A stretch of 64,000 bases of DNA from NCBI RefSeq assembly GCF_019890935.1, contig NZ_CP082333.1, forward strand, positions 2,506,001-2,570,000, written 5' to 3'. Of this stretch, positions 39,078 to 50,358 are shown piece after piece. The position numbers and the translations under genes are program-made. A model generated the notes under the pieces. It saw only the letters and a list, made by a program, of their open reading frames with translations. It was not told where the DNA came from and made no database searches. The number at the start of each line of letters is the position of its first letter. Position 1 is the first letter of the stretch. Source of the stretch: Exiguobacterium acetylicum. Lineage in GTDB: Bacteria; Bacillota; Bacilli; Exiguobacteriales; Exiguobacteriaceae.

Positions 39078-40187
39078 TTATAACGCTTGTGGACTGAGGT
39101 GAACACCGTGCGTGACCGAAATCGTACCTGTCTTCGTATCGGCTTCAACCTCGATTTTTGGTGAGCGACCGCGACCTGATACGAAATGTAATTTCCGGTT
39201 GACGATTTCTTTTTGATCCCGGATCAATTCCATGTCATCGAGGTTGCAGTTGAGACCACCGAAATTCGTCTCAAGCTCCCCGTACACTTCTGCGCCATGC
39301 GGCAACATCAAAGCGATGCTTCCGGCAAGCGACGACGCTTTGACCTTCGCGTTTTGCACTGTCTTCAGCTCACAGCGGACGTTTCCGTTCGCTGTTTTCA
39401 GTTCTGAACGTTCGAAGACACCGGTCGTGATGATTTGTCCGTTGGCTGTCTTCGCCTTCAAGACTTTCAACTCCGACTCTTCGATTTCGATCGAACCGTT
39501 CGCTGTCGATACTTTGACATCCTCACTGAACAGATCACGGACGTTGACTCGACCGTTTGCTGTCATCAGTTGAGCAGATGTCGTATCAAGTGACGTCAAC
39601 GAAATTTCCCCGTTCAGCGTCTGTAAGACGAATGATTCGTAATGACGGCGTGGTACTTTCAGGTGGACTGTCGCACGGACACTCTTATCCTTCAAGCGGA
39701 TTGAGAGTGTGTTCGCTGAGACCGCATGTTGGACAGCAGCTTGGAGTTGCTCAAGTGCCTGTTCTTCCGTCACCTGTTGGCGGCGAAGTGGACGTCCTGT
39801 CACCGTCAATTCGCATTCTTCAAGATCACTCGGTTCAACGACCAAGTTCGCATTGAACAGATCGACGTGAACCGTCTCACCGCTGAACGGGAATTGTTTG
39901 ACGTAGGTGACGTTCGGACCGGACGCCTGATTAAGCGAAAGATCACTGTCCTTGATCCGGCTGACGAGATTATCGAACGCTGACATGACTTTCGTCGTCA
40001 GTGAATCGACGGAATACTGGTCGACCCGATCATATTGTTCTGGTTCATCGACGTACTTATGTTCACTTGCAGAAGTAGCACGTTCGTCGATTGATTCGAG
40101 TCGCTCGAGTTTATCGAGTGCCTCATCAATCGTTAACTTTCCTTCTTTGACTTGCTCCAATATCAATTGACGCATATCTTGCTTCAT
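39078..40187 (-). CDS. DUF4097 family protein, YvlB-like
   Basis: Role unknown; B. subtilis yvlB lies in a cell-envelope-stress operon near uvrA and hprK. Seen: 369 residues. A short helical N-terminal domain (RQLILEQVKEGKLTIDEALDKLERL) is followed by a beta-rich part. There a repeat with TLNG at 190, TANG at 209, 228, 247 and 265 recurs about every 19 residues, suggesting a small beta-solenoid. No signal peptide. The start at 40187 follows GGAGGG. Monocistronic. Confidence 0.8.
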   Translation of the reverse strand: MKQDMRQLILEQVKEGKLTIDEALDKLERLESIDERATSASEHKYVDEPEQYDRVDQYSVDSLTTKVMSAFDNLVSRIKDSDLSLNQASGPNVTYVKQFPFSGETVHVDLFNANLVVEPSDLEECELTVTGRPLRRQQVTEEQALEQLQAAVQHAVSANTLSIRLKDKSVRATVHLKVPRRHYESFVLQTLNGEISLTSLDTTSAQLMTANGRVNVRDLFSEDVKVSTANGSIEIEESELKVLKAKTANGQIITTGVFERSELKTANGNVRCELKTVQNAKVKASSLAGSIALMLPHGAEVYGELETNFGGLNCNLDDMELIRDQKEIVNRKLHFVSGRGRSPKIEVEADTKTGTISVTHGVHLSPQAL

Positions 40188-40287
40188 GAACCGTTCCCTC
40201 CTATTCTTGAACCTCAAACGTGTGTTACATGATACTTTCGTTTAAGTTCCCTTAGTTCCTTCCTACGAATCCTCATCCACAAAAGTT

Positions 40288-43152
40288 TCACGATTCAATT
40301 CGTGCCGCGTCGCGTTCAAGGACAGGTGCGAGGTATCGTCCCGTATAAGATGCTTCAACTTCAGCGATGTGTTCCGGTGTACCGGCAGCAACGATCGTTC
40401 CACCACCGTCGCCCCCTTCAGGTCCGAGATCAATCAAGTAGTCTGCCGTCTTGATGACGTCCAAGTTGTGTTCGATGACGAGCACCGTATCACCATTGTC
40501 GACAAGACGTTGCAACACTTTCAGGAGACGCGCGATATCGTGAACGTGGAGTCCTGTCGTCGGCTCATCGAGGATATAGATCGTCTTCCCAGTCGAACGT
40601 TTATGCAGCTCGGATGCCAATTTAACGCGCTGCGCTTCCCCACCGGACAGTTCCGTCGCGGGTTGACCGAGACGCATGTACGTCAGACCGACGTCAGCGA
40701 TCGTCTGCAGTTTCCGCGTGATTTTCGGAATGTTCTCAAAGAAGGCGAGGGCATCTTCGACTGTCATCTCAAGTACGTCGGCAATCGTTTTGCCTTTATA
40801 TTTCACTTCAAGTGTTTCGCGGTTGTAGCGTTTCCCGTGACAGACTTCACACGGAACATAGACGTCCGGTAAGAAGTGCATCTCAATCTTGATGATCCCG
40901 TCGCCACGACACGCTTCACAGCGTCCACCTTTGATGTTGAAACTGAAGCGTCCTTTTTTGTAACCGCGGAGTTTCGCTTCGTTCGTCGAAGCAAAGACGT
41001 CACGAATGTCATCGAAGACACCCGTATACGTTGCAGGGTTCGAACGCGGTGTCCGACCGATTGGTGACTGATCGATATCGATGACCTTATCGATTTGATC
41101 AAGACCCGTGATCCCTTTATGAGCACCCGGTTTTTCCTTCGCCCGGTTCATCTCGTGCGCGATCGTCTTATAGAGAATTTCATTGATCAACGTCGATTTC
41201 CCGGAGCCCGAGACACCAGTGACGGCGACGAACAGACCCAGCGGAATATCGACATCGACGTTCTTCAAGTTGTTTTCCGATGCTTTGTGGATATGAAGCA
41301 TCCGACCGTCTGGCTCTTTGCGTGTCGACGGAACAGGAATGAACTTCTTCCCGGACAAGTATTGACCCGTCAGCGAGTTCGCATCCTGCATCAACTCCTC
41401 CGGTTTCCCGGCTGCCGTGACGAATCCACCGTGATCGCCGGCTCCTGGTCCGATATCGATCAAGTAGTCGGCTGCCATCATCGTGTCTTCATCGTGCTCG
41501 ACGACGATCAGCGTATTGCCGAGGTCACGCATCGCCTTCAGTGTATTGATCAAGCGATCATTATCGCGTTGGTGTAAGCCAATCGATGGTTCATCGAGAA
41601 CGTAGAGGACGCCCGTCAGACGCGAACCGATTTGTGTCGCAAGACGAATCCGTTGCGCTTCCCCACCGGACAATGTCCCCGCTGCGCGTGAGATCGTCAG
41701 GTAATCGAGACCGACGTTCTCGAGGAACGACGCCCGTTCGTGAATCTCACGGACGATCATCCGCGAAATCGTCTGATCCTTCTCACTTAATTTCTCCGGT
41801 AGTTCGTCGAAGAACATGACCGCTTGTTTAACAGACATCTTCGTCACTTCACCGATATGGTGATCGGATACTTTGACGGCGAGTGATTCCCGTTTCAAGC
41901 GGTGTCCTTTACACGTCGGACAAGCTTTCTTCGCCATGTAGCCTTCCATCTGTTCCCGGATATAATCAGACGACGTCTCCTTGAAGCGACGTTGTAAGTT
42001 GTTGAGGACCCCTTCGAAGTAGAGGTTCGTATTTCGGACCATCCCGAAATCGTTCTCGTAACGGAAGTGAATCTCTTCCTTCGTGTTTCCGTTCAAGATC
42101 GTTTCACGGTGTTCTTCTGACAATTGTTCGAACGGTGTATCCATATCGATCTTGAAGTGATCACAGACCGCTTTAAGCAATTGTGGATAATACTGCGAAC
42201 TTGTCGGTTCCCACGCTACGATCGCCCCTTCGTTCAATGACTTATCGGGATGCGGTACGACGAGATCGACATCGACCTCAAGCTTCGTTCCGAGACCGTC
42301 ACATGACGTACAAGCACCAAATGGTGAGTTGAACGAGAACATCCGTGGTTCAAGTTCACCGATTGAGAAGCCACAAATTGGACAAGCATGATGTTCACTG
42401 AACAACAATTCGTTGCCGTCCATCGTATCGACGATGACCCGACCATCCGCGAGGCGAAGTGCAGTCTCCAGTGAATCCGCAAGACGGGCTTCGACGTCTG
42501 GTCGCACGACGACACGGTCGACGACGACTTCGATCGAGTGTTTCTTGTTTTTCTCAAGCGTGATCTCTTCGGCGAGATCCATCGTCTCTCCGTTGACACG
42601 AACGCGGACGAAGCCTTCCTTCTTCAAATCGTCAAGCACTTTGACGTGCGTTCCTTTTCGCCCGGAAACGATTGGCGCGAGGATTTGCAGACGCGTCCGC
42701 TCCGGCAACTCCATCACTTGGTCGACCATCTGACTGATCGTCTGGCTCGAAATCTCGATTCCGTGATTCGGACAAATCGGTTTACCAATTCGTGCGTACA
42801 ATAGACGCAAATAATCATAGATTTCTGTGACCGTTCCGACCGTCGAACGTGGGTTTTTACTTGTTGTCTTCTGGTCGATTGAAATTGCTGGACTCAGTCC
42901 TTCGATCGTGTCGACATCCGGTTTATCCATCTGTCCGAGGAACTGACGGGCATAGGCAGATAAACTTTCGACATAACGCCGTTGTCCTTCCGCGTAAATC
43001 GTATCGAAGGCAAGCGATGATTTCCCTGACCCGGACAAGCCCGTCAAGACGACGAGCTGATCGCGGGGAATTTCGACATCGATGTTTTGTAGATTATTGA
43101 CGCGAGCGCCTTTGATGATAATCTGATTCTTCTTTTCTCCCAACTTAGGCAC
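40288..43152 (-). CDS. uvrA: Excinuclease ABC subunit A
   Basis: Damage-recognition ATPase of nucleotide excision repair. Seen: 954 residues with two ABC ATPase halves (GLSGSGKSS and [21 protein letters not shown] and [12 protein letters not shown]) and zinc sites ([26 protein letters not shown]). Start uncertain: GTG at 43152 overlaps uvrB by 8 bases but lacks a clear ribosome site; TTG at 43143 has AGGTG upstream and gives [12 protein letters not shown]. Co-transcribed with uvrB. Confidence 0.96.
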   Translation of the reverse strand: MPKLGEKKNQIIIKGARVNNLQNIDVEIPRDQLVVLTGLSGSGKSSLAFDTIYAEGQRRYVESLSAYARQFLGQMDKPDVDTIEGLSPAISIDQKTTSKNPRSTVGTVTEIYDYLRLLYARIGKPICPNHGIEISSQTISQMVDQVMELPERTRLQILAPIVSGRKGTHVKVLDDLKKEGFVRVRVNGETMDLAEEITLEKNKKHSIEVVVDRVVVRPDVEARLADSLETALRLADGRVIVDTMDGNELLFSEHHACPICGFSIGELEPRMFSFNSPFGACTSCDGLGTKLEVDVDLVVPHPDKSLNEGAIVAWEPTSSQYYPQLLKAVCDHFKIDMDTPFEQLSEEHRETILNGNTKEEIHFRYENDFGMVRNTNLYFEGVLNNLQRRFKETSSDYIREQMEGYMAKKACPTCKGHRLKRESLAVKVSDHHIGEVTKMSVKQAVMFFDELPEKLSEKDQTISRMIVREIHERASFLENVGLDYLTISRAAGTLSGGEAQRIRLATQIGSRLTGVLYVLDEPSIGLHQRDNDRLINTLKAMRDLGNTLIVVEHDEDTMMAADYLIDIGPGAGDHGGFVTAAGKPEELMQDANSLTGQYLSGKKFIPVPSTRKEPDGRMLHIHKASENNLKNVDVDIPLGLFVAVTGVSGSGKSTLINEILYKTIAHEMNRAKEKPGAHKGITGLDQIDKVIDIDQSPIGRTPRSNPATYTGVFDDIRDVFASTNEAKLRGYKKGRFSFNIKGGRCEACRGDGIIKIEMHFLPDVYVPCEVCHGKRYNRETLEVKYKGKTIADVLEMTVEDALAFFENIPKITRKLQTIADVGLTYMRLGQPATELSGGEAQRVKLASELHKRSTGKTIYILDEPTTGLHVHDIARLLKVLQRLVDNGDTVLVIEHNLDVIKTADYLIDLGPEGGDGGGTIVAAGTPEHIAEVEASYTGRYLAPVLERDAARIES

Positions 43153-45112
43153 CTGCTTTCAATTCTAATATGAGGTCGCGGAGCTCAGCAGCTCGTTCGA
43201 ACTGCATGTCTTTCGCCGCTTGACGCATCTCTTGGTCGAGCTGCTCAAGCAACGTTTCGCGCTCCGGTTTTTTGAGTTTGTTGAACTTCTCGAGTTTTTC
43301 GACAGTATCGTCGCTCTCGATCGTCGTACTGATGACACCACGAACGTCTTTTTTGATCGTCTGAGGCGTGATGCCATGTTCTTCGTTGAACGCCATCTGG
43401 ATTGCGCGACGGCGTTCCGTCTCATCGATTGCGCGTTGCATCGAATCGGTGACTTTATCAGCAAACAAGATGACGTGTCCTTCCGAGTTCCGCGCCGCCC
43501 GACCAATTGTTTGAATCAGCGAACGATCCGACCGGAGGAACCCTTCCTTATCGGCATCAAGAATCGTCACGAGTGAGACTTCCGGAATATCGAGTCCTTC
43601 TCGTAACAAGTTGATCCCGACGAGGACATCGTATTTCCCGAGTCGTAAGTCACGGATGATTTCAATCCGTTCCAGCGTCTTAATCTCCGAGTGCATGTAG
43701 TTGACCTTGACACCATTCTCTTTCAAGTAGTCGGTCAAGTCTTCTGCCATCTTCTTCGTCAGTGTCGTCACGAGAACACGTTCGTTCTTCGCTACTCGGT
43801 CACGGATGTTATCCATCAAGTAATCGATTTGTCCCGTGATCGGATGAATCTCGATCGTCGGATCAACGAGACCGGTCGGACGGATGATTTGCTCGACCAT
43901 CTCTTTTGAATGTTCGAGTTCATACGGTCCTGGTGTCGCCGAGATATAGATCGCCTGACTGACTTTTTCCTCAAACTCCTCGAACCGTAACGGACGGTTG
44001 TCTTTTGCCGACGGGAGACGGAAACCGTGGTCGACGAGGACTTGTTTCCGTGCCTGGTCCCCGTTATACATACCGCGAATTTGTGGCAGCGTGACGTGTG
44101 ACTCATCGGCAACGAGTAAGAAGTCCTTCGGGAAGTAGTCGAGCAACGTATACGGTGTTGCCCCTTCCGGCATCAAGTTCAAGTGACGCGAGTAATTCTC
44201 GATTCCGGAACAATAGCCCATCTCACGCATCATCTCAAGATCATAGTTCGTCCGTTGTTCGAGCCGTTGCGCTTCAAGCAACTGATTGTCTTCACGTAAC
44301 TTCGCAAGCTGGACCTCTAGTTCCTTCTCGATGTTCGCAATCGCTTTCTGCAGACGGGTATCCCCCGTCACGAAGTGGGACGCCGGGAAGATTGAGATGT
44401 GCTCGCGGTCCGCAACGATCTCACCTGTCAGCGGATCCATGTCACGGATCCGTTCGATCTCGTCACCGAAGAACTCGACCCGGACACACTGTTCGTCGCG
44501 TGACGCCGGGAAGATTTCGACGACGTCTCCGCGGACGCGGAACCGTCCGCGCTGGAAGTCGATGTCGTTACGCTCATACTGAATGTCGATCAGACGACGG
44601 AGCATCTCGTTACGCCCCATCTCATTGCCGACACGCAGGGACAAGACGTGGTTATTGTACTCTTCCGGGTTACCGAGACCATAGATACACGAGACAGAAG
44701 CAACGATCAAGACGTCCTCCCGTTCGAACAGGGCGGACGTCGCCGAGTGACGTAGTTTATCAATCTCATCGTTGATCGAAGAGTCCTTCTCAATGAACGT
44801 ATCCGTCGACGGCACATACGCTTCCGGTTGATAATAATCATAAAAACTAACGAAGTATTCGACCGCATTGTTCGGGAAGAATTCCTTGAACTCCGAGTAG
44901 AGTTGCCCCGCTAGTGTTTTGTTGTGGGCAAGGACGAGCGTCGGTTTCTTGATTTCCTTGATGACGTTCGAGACCGTGAACGTCTTCCCGGTACCAGTCG
45001 CCCCAAGCAACGTCTGATGTCGTTCGCCTTGTTTTAGCCCAGTCACCAATTTTTCGATTGCCGTCGGCTGATCACCGCCTGGCTCAAATGGTGAAACGAG
45101 TTCAAAATCCAT
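43145..45112 (-). CDS. uvrB: Excinuclease ABC subunit B
   Basis: Helicase-like damage-verification subunit. Seen: 655 residues with Walker [11 protein letters not shown], the beta-hairpin region [18 protein letters not shown], helicase motif QTIGRAARN and a C-terminal UVR domain ([25 protein letters not shown]) that binds UvrC. The start at 45112 follows GAGGGGG. A LexA-type box lies 50 bases upstream, so uvrBA is expected to be SOS-inducible. Confidence 0.97.
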   Translation of the reverse strand: MDFELVSPFEPGGDQPTAIEKLVTGLKQGERHQTLLGATGTGKTFTVSNVIKEIKKPTLVLAHNKTLAGQLYSEFKEFFPNNAVEYFVSFYDYYQPEAYVPSTDTFIEKDSSINDEIDKLRHSATSALFEREDVLIVASVSCIYGLGNPEEYNNHVLSLRVGNEMGRNEMLRRLIDIQYERNDIDFQRGRFRVRGDVVEIFPASRDEQCVRVEFFGDEIERIRDMDPLTGEIVADREHISIFPASHFVTGDTRLQKAIANIEKELEVQLAKLREDNQLLEAQRLEQRTNYDLEMMREMGYCSGIENYSRHLNLMPEGATPYTLLDYFPKDFLLVADESHVTLPQIRGMYNGDQARKQVLVDHGFRLPSAKDNRPLRFEEFEEKVSQAIYISATPGPYELEHSKEMVEQIIRPTGLVDPTIEIHPITGQIDYLMDNIRDRVAKNERVLVTTLTKKMAEDLTDYLKENGVKVNYMHSEIKTLERIEIIRDLRLGKYDVLVGINLLREGLDIPEVSLVTILDADKEGFLRSDRSLIQTIGRAARNSEGHVILFADKVTDSMQRAIDETERRRAIQMAFNEEHGITPQTIKKDVRGVISTTIESDDTVEKLEKFNKLKKPERETLLEQLDQEMRQAAKDMQFERAAELRDLILELKAGA

Positions 45113-45150
45113 CGTTTGCTTCCCCCTCATCACGTAAAAAATCTATTTTT

Positions 45151-45178
45151 ATTGTACCACTTTACGAACAAACATTCG
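45151..45178 (-). promoter_or_regulatory. LexA (DinR) box and promoter of uvrBA
   Basis: CGAACAAACATTCG (45165-45178, plus strand) matches the Gram-positive SOS box CGAAC-N4-GTTCG with one mismatch. A -10, TACAAT (45151-45156, minus strand), lies just downstream, so the box covers the -35 and spacer. Confidence 0.78.
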
Positions 45179-45269
45179 ATTATGAAGTGCTCCTTTTAGG
45201 AAGTTACCCTTTTTTTCGAAAATGCAAAAGTTTCTTTTTGCTTCGAGTGTTGACCCTCGATTTTTCTGC

Positions 45270-45307
45270 TAAAAAAATCCCCGTCACGGCTGTTCCGTGA
45301 CAGGGAT
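45270..45307 (-). terminator. Terminator of the minJ operon
   Basis: ATCCCCGTCACGG (45277-45289) pairs with 45295-45307, one wobble, then a seven-base T run on the minus strand. Confidence 0.92.
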
Positions 45308-45315
45308 GTACTAAT

Positions 45316-46479
45316 TTAATGCAAAGACCGCACTTTAGTGCGACCATGGACCGGCTCGTTGACGAACAGGATACCAAGTTCATGATGATCTTGTTCATAG
45401 AAGGCACGTTGCGCAAACCGGATGTCACCGTTATGGTTCATGACTTCAAGACGCAGATACGGTTTGTGTTTTTGGATGGCTTCGTAGAACGATGCTTCCG
45501 AATCGACCTTCTCACCATTGACCTTATAGATCGCTTCACCCGGAATCAAGCCCATCTCGGCAGCTGGTTTATCAGGTAGCGTTCCAAGAATGACGGCACC
45601 ACGCGTTCCATTGAGGAACAATGGTGTCTGTGCCCGGTTCAAGCGTTTGACCCGCTGATGCAACACAATATGCAGGACGAGCAACAAGACGATTCCGTAC
45701 AGCCATTCAGCTTGTCCGGTGACGTATGCAAGAACCGTCAATAGAATCGCGACGAGACTCGTGATCAAACGTCCTTGAACGAGCGGACGCATCAATTCTT
45801 TCGGCAACTTACCCGTAAAGAGGAAGCTGAAGCCGATTGGTAACCAAAGCACGATCGGAACGAGCTCTGGGAAGCTGTAACGTGGCCACCAGGCTTCAAG
45901 CACGTCACCCGGAACAAAGACGAGCAAAGGCAATAGCCAAAGTTTATTCGCTGACAGCCCACCGATGAAGCGACCACGCTTCGAAACGACGAGTGACGGT
46001 GACAGGCGTCGTTGCCCGCGCCACCAGACGAGGAGACATTCCGCGACAAGCGTTAACGTCGCAAGCAATAAAATCATTTTCGGCTCAACCGCTCGAACCG
46101 GATCAAGACGTGAATCCATTAGGAACCAGCCGGCAAGTCCAAGCAAGACGATCGGCCAAAGCGGTACGTTCAAGCGAACGATCCCGACCAACAACAAGAC
46201 GCTCGAGAGCCCGAGTAACAACAGAGCGTATTGCGGCGTCAGCGTCAATACGAGCCAGCCACTGGCGACGGATAAGACGAGACCAATTAGTAACCCGGGT
46301 AAAAGTGTTTCGAGGACATCGCTTCGTTTACCGTGTGTCCGGGAGCGGAACAATCCGCGTTCCCGTTTGACACGCCGGATGCCGATGACCCAACTGACAA
46401 GGAGTGCTAACCACAAGGTCGGACTGGCGATGAGACTAATCGCGGTCCAACCAATTTCATCGAGTAATTCCACGCGCAT
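45316..46479 (-). CDS. minJ: PDZ-domain membrane protein, MinJ-like division topology factor
   Basis: In B. subtilis MinJ links DivIVA to MinD and restricts division to midcell. Seen: 387 residues, about seven to eight transmembrane segments, and a C-terminal PDZ domain near 285-365 (AVILGTLPDKPAAEMGLIPGEAIYKVNGEKV). Length and position beside ctpB match B. subtilis yvjD/minJ. AGAGG precedes the ATG. Called by context and topology more than by sequence. Confidence 0.8.
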   Translation of the reverse strand: MRVELLDEIGWTAISLIASPTLWLALLVSWVIGIRRVKRERGLFRSRTHGKRSDVLETLLPGLLIGLVLSVASGWLVLTLTPQYALLLLGLSSVLLLVGIVRLNVPLWPIVLLGLAGWFLMDSRLDPVRAVEPKMILLLATLTLVAECLLVWWRGQRRLSPSLVVSKRGRFIGGLSANKLWLLPLLVFVPGDVLEAWWPRYSFPELVPIVLWLPIGFSFLFTGKLPKELMRPLVQGRLITSLVAILLTVLAYVTGQAEWLYGIVLLLVLHIVLHQRVKRLNRAQTPLFLNGTRGAVILGTLPDKPAAEMGLIPGEAIYKVNGEKVDSEASFYEAIQKHKPYLRLEVMNHNGDIRFAQRAFYEQDHHELGILFVNEPVHGRTKVRSLH

Positions 46480-46501
46480 TCAGACCTCTTTCCATTCCTT
46501 A

Positions 46502-47926
46502 TTATTGAGCAGCGACCTCGAGTGCTTTTTTCCGCTGGACGTCATTCTTATCGTCCTCGAGTTTCTTCAGGAGACGCGTCTCCATCTCACCCGCTGTCTG
46601 CTGATCGATTTTTCCAGTGACGTCGAGTTTCGCATCCTTTTGCAAAGCTTCGACGGCTTGCTTCATCGTGTCACCGAAATATCCATCCTGTCCTTTTGGC
46701 TCGTAACCGATTGCTTCAAGGACGAGGTGTGCGTTTTCGACCGATTTACCGTAGTCACCGACTGCAAGTGACTTCTGATCAGTCAGGATCTTCGTGACGT
46801 TGAAGTACGCTGGTTGCTTGACTTCGATTGTTGGCTTGACGCCCTTTTTGTGGATCCAGTTGCCGTCCGGCGTCAGCCATTTGTTCGTCGTCAACTTCAA
46901 ATCACTACCGTCCTTTAAATCGTACGCACTTTGGACGATTCCTTTACCGAACGATTTCGTACCGACGACTTCAGCTCCCGCTCCTTCTTTCAGACCGGCT
47001 GCCAGAATCTCAGAGGCGGACGCGGATCCGCCGTCTTCGAGCACGACGATGTTATAAGGTTTCTTCTCGTCTGCCTTCCCGAATTCCTGCTGCCGCTCCC
47101 CTTTATTGTTCTCGACTTGATAAATCGGAACGTCCTTCGGAATGAACGGTGCAATCATGCTTGAGACAGCCGTTAAGAGACCGCCCGGATTTCCGCGAAC
47201 GTCGATGACGAGTCCATCGATGTTTTGACTCTCGAGTTTCGCGAGCCCCTTCTCGAACTCTTTAGCCGTCGGTTCTGAGAACTGCGTCACTTGCAAGACA
47301 CCAATCTTCTTCCCGTTGACGTCCTCGGTCGACGTATAGACCGTTTCGATCGGAATCGTATCCCGTTTGATCGTGATGTCCATCGCGTCTTGTCCACTGC
47401 GCTGAATCGTCAGGACGACGTTCGTTCCTTTTTCACCACGGATTTTCTTGACCGCCTGATCCGTCTTTTGCCCTTTCGTCGACTTGCCGTCGATTTCTAA
47501 GATGACGTCACCCGGTTTGATCCCGGCTTTTTCAGCGGGTGATCCCTTAATCGGTGAGACGATGACGATCGACTCGCCTTTTTGTTCAAGTGTCGCACCG
47601 ATTCCTTCGAACGAAGACGATAGATTCGTATTGAACGATGCCGTCTCCGACTCATCCATATAGACGGAATATGGATCGTCAAGCACTTCCGCCATACCGG
47701 ACAACGCACCGTCCAGCAGTTCTTTATCCGTTACGTCCTCTAGATAGTTCTGTTCGATCATTTGACGGACCTGATCAACTTTTTTCCAATCACCCGTCGC
47801 ATTCGCCGACGACGATGACGTCGAGACAGAATCCGTTCCGCCAGCCGCTAACATCCCGACGGCGCCTGCCCCTAAACCAAGCCCGAAGGTACTGACCGCG
47901 ATGACTGCTGTTGTAGATTTTTTCAC
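46502..47926 (-). CDS. ctpB: S41 family carboxyl-terminal processing peptidase
   Basis: Secreted, membrane-anchored serine protease. Seen: 474 residues. An N-terminal signal anchor (7-29), PDZ domain (about 103-186), catalytic core with Ser in GGSASASE (300-306) and K328 (SFGKG), and a C-terminal peptidoglycan-binding domain (about 395-455). In B. subtilis CtpB cuts SpoIVFA during sporulation; that substrate is not expected here, so a wall-related target is more likely. Between the M23 gene and minJ. Confidence 0.9.
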   Translation of the reverse strand: MKKSTTAVIAVSTFGLGLGAGAVGMLAAGGTDSVSTSSSSANATGDWKKVDQVRQMIEQNYLEDVTDKELLDGALSGMAEVLDDPYSVYMDESETASFNTNLSSSFEGIGATLEQKGESIVIVSPIKGSPAEKAGIKPGDVILEIDGKSTKGQKTDQAVKKIRGEKGTNVVLTIQRSGQDAMDITIKRDTIPIETVYTSTEDVNGKKIGVLQVTQFSEPTAKEFEKGLAKLESQNIDGLVIDVRGNPGGLLTAVSSMIAPFIPKDVPIYQVENNKGERQQEFGKADEKKPYNIVVLEDGGSASASEILAAGLKEGAGAEVVGTKSFGKGIVQSAYDLKDGSDLKLTTNKWLTPDGNWIHKKGVKPTIEVKQPAYFNVTKILTDQKSLAVGDYGKSVENAHLVLEAIGYEPKGQDGYFGDTMKQAVEALQKDAKLDVTGKIDQQTAGEMETRLLKKLEDDKNDVQRKKALEVAAQ

Positions 47927-48020
47927 GCTTGATTCCCCACTTCCGTTAAAAAACGCAGTATTTTTTTCAGTATAGCAAAAAAAGATAGGTTACCCTATCT
48001 TTTCGGTATTCTATGGGATG

Positions 48021-49418
48021 TCAAAAGATGTACGGTGCCGGGTCCACTGCATTCGGTTGTCCGACCGCCCACTCTCCCTTATGCAATTCGAAATGCAGAT
48101 GCGGTCCTGTTGACCAGCCGGTTGAGCCAAGCGTCCCGACCGTCTGACCGGGCATGACCGTTTGTCCCGCCGACACACTGATCGAGTCTAGATGCGCATA
48201 GACGGTCGTATAGACCTGTCTGTCGATCAAATGCGTCACCATGACGACATTTCCGTAACCGGTCGCACTACCGGCACGGAGGACGATCCCACCGGCTGCC
48301 GCATGAATCGGAGTCCCTTTCGCATTGACGAGATCGATGCCCGTATGCAACTCCGGTTTCCCTGTCAACGGATTGTTCCGCGGACCAAATGGTGACGACA
48401 CATAACCTTTGACCGGTAAGTGGAATGGTCGACTGACGTCGACATCAACACTCGTATCCGGTGTTGCACTTGGCGTCTCGGTCTCTGGAACCGACGTTTC
48501 TGTTTTAGGTGTCTCTGCTTTCGATGTCTCTCCTTGTTTCTGTTCCTGTTGCGCCGCTGCCTCTCGTGCAGCTTCTGCGGCTTCCGCTTGACGTTTGACT
48601 TCTGCTGCTCGTGCCGCTTCTTCGGCTTTGCGTTTCGCCTCTTCTTTTGCTTTTCGTTCCGCTTCTTGTAGGGCAATTAGTTCGTTTTGGATCAGACGAC
48701 GCTGATCCGCGAGGATTTCCGCCTCTTCGGCTTTCGAGAACTGCTCTTGTTGTAGTTCCTTGACCTTCGTGTTCAACTGGACGACGAGCTTTCGCTTCAA
48801 ATCAGACTCCGCGATGATCCGCGTCTGAAGCACGAGCAACTTCCGTTGTTCCTGTTTCATGCTCTCCAGTAATAACGCTTGTTCCGAGCGTTGTTCGTTC
48901 AGCTGCTTGACGTTCGCCTTATAGGCTTGCAAGACGTTATCGTCTTGCTTGATGATCTCACTGACCGTACTGAAACGCGAAATCAAATCACCGAAATCCT
49001 TCGCGTCGAGCAAGACCTCGATGTATTTGACATCTCCTTTTTGCTGAACGGCACGCAATCGGCTTCCGAGCAACTCTTCTTGCTGATGCAGTTCCTTCAA
49101 CGTCTCGGAAATCGCTTCTTCCGTCAGACGCAATTGTTCCTTAGATGCAGCAACAGCCGCTTGTTGATCGGCTATTTTAAGCGCTAAATCATCCAAACGG
49201 CTGTTGACTTCATCCAGTTGCGCACGGGCTTCCTTGCGCTCCTGTTTCGTCAAGATTAACTTCTCTGATGTCTGATTCTGTGATCGTTCCGTCTCTTTTA
49301 GACGACTTTCGACCTCCTGTTGTTCCTTCAGCAAATCTTCTTTCGACGTGGCATCAACGGACACACTAGTTCCAATCAAAGCTAAGCTCAGGACGGCAGA
49401 ATAGAATCGGACTTTCAT
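48021..49418 (-). CDS. EnvC-like murein hydrolase/activator with M23 domain
   Basis: Seen: 465 residues. Signal peptide (MKVRFYSAVLSLALIGTSVSVDA), a long coiled coil (about 25-290, heptad-rich Glu/Lys/Gln), a Glu/Ala/Lys and Thr/Pro linker, and a C-terminal LytM/M23 domain with HTGIDL and GPHLHFELHKGE (zinc ligands His-x-His and the HxxxD pair). It directly follows ftsEX, the standard partner of coiled-coil wall hydrolases. The start at 49418 avoids an ATG overlapping the ribosome site GAGGAGAG. Whether it cuts or only activates is not decidable here. Confidence 0.87.
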   Translation of the reverse strand: MKVRFYSAVLSLALIGTSVSVDATSKEDLLKEQQEVESRLKETERSQNQTSEKLILTKQERKEARAQLDEVNSRLDDLALKIADQQAAVAASKEQLRLTEEAISETLKELHQQEELLGSRLRAVQQKGDVKYIEVLLDAKDFGDLISRFSTVSEIIKQDDNVLQAYKANVKQLNEQRSEQALLLESMKQEQRKLLVLQTRIIAESDLKRKLVVQLNTKVKELQQEQFSKAEEAEILADQRRLIQNELIALQEAERKAKEEAKRKAEEAARAAEVKRQAEAAEAAREAAAQQEQKQGETSKAETPKTETSVPETETPSATPDTSVDVDVSRPFHLPVKGYVSSPFGPRNNPLTGKPELHTGIDLVNAKGTPIHAAAGGIVLRAGSATGYGNVVMVTHLIDRQVYTTVYAHLDSISVSAGQTVMPGQTVGTLGSTGWSTGPHLHFELHKGEWAVGQPNAVDPAPYIF

Positions 49419-49458
49419 GAGAAGCATCTCTCCTCTATTTTATTTTTGAGTGAATCCC

Positions 49459-50358
49459 TTAAATCTTCAAGAAACGACCGAGTGATGTCGTTGATCCCCA
49501 TACACCGATGAATGCACCGAGTCCGAGCAGGATCAAGACGACTTGTGCCGACAATTCACCTGGTGGAATCAGCGAGAAGATTCCCGCATTCACGGTAGCA
49601 AGTTGGGGTTGGATCGCGTTGTATGAAACTTCGTAACCGAAGTAGACGACGACGATCGGGATGATGGCACCTAATATACCCATCAATAATCCTTCGACGA
49701 AGAACGGTGCACGGATGAATCCGTTTTTCGCTCCGACGAGGCGCATGATCTCGATTTCCCGACGACGGGAGAAGATCGTGACTTTGATCGTGTTCGAAAT
49801 GAGGAACATTGCCATGAATGTCAATCCGACGATCAGGATGATTCCACCGATCCGAACTCCTTCAAGGAAGTTAAACATCTTTTTAACATAGTCCTTACCA
49901 TATTCGACACTATCTACATTTTCCATTTTTTTGATGGAATTTGCAAGTGTTTCTGTCTCTTTTGGTGAGGTAGCTTTGACGATATATCGGTCGTGAAGTG
50001 GATTATCCTTTTCAACCGACTGATAGGCTTGTGAGCCTTCGCCAAGTTGCTCCTTGAAGCGGTCCAGTTCTTCTTCTTTCGAACTATAACGAACAGAGTT
50101 GACACCCGGCATCTGCTTGAGGGAATCACCTACTGCATCAATCTTCGACTGGTCTGCTTCTCGTTCGACGAACACTTGGATTTCAACGTCTTTTTCGACG
50201 TTATCGGAAATCTTGTTGACGTTGAACATGAGCATTGCGAATATTCCTACGAGAAGTAAAGTGACGGTAACAGCACTGACAGAAGCGAATGTCATCCAGC
50301 CGTTCCGGACGAGACCTTTTGCCCCTTCCCGTAAATGACGGAATCCATTAAACTTCAT
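49459..50358 (-). CDS. ftsX: Cell division protein FtsX
   Basis: Permease-like partner of FtsE that transmits ATPase cycles to extracellular wall hydrolases. Seen: 299 residues, four membrane segments (about 22-45, 175-200, 220-245, 270-292) and a large extracellular loop (45-170). It overlaps ftsE by 11 bases. Confidence 0.95.
   Translation of the reverse strand: MKFNGFRHLREGAKGLVRNGWMTFASVSAVTVTLLLVGIFAMLMFNVNKISDNVEKDVEIQVFVEREADQSKIDAVGDSLKQMPGVNSVRYSSKEEELDRFKEQLGEGSQAYQSVEKDNPLHDRYIVKATSPKETETLANSIKKMENVDSVEYGKDYVKKMFNFLEGVRIGGIILIVGLTFMAMFLISNTIKVTIFSRRREIEIMRLVGAKNGFIRAPFFVEGLLMGILGAIIPIVVVYFGYEVSYNAIQPQLATVNAGIFSLIPPGELSAQVVLILLGLGAFIGVWGSTTSLGRFLKI

Noticed and set aside
44098-44775. 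225-codon plus-strand frame
   Set aside because: Antisense to uvrB, rich in Arg and Ser, no ribosome site.
45965-46771. 268-codon plus-strand frame
   Set aside because: Antisense to minJ and ctpB, spanning their junction, Arg/Thr-rich composition typical of a shadow.
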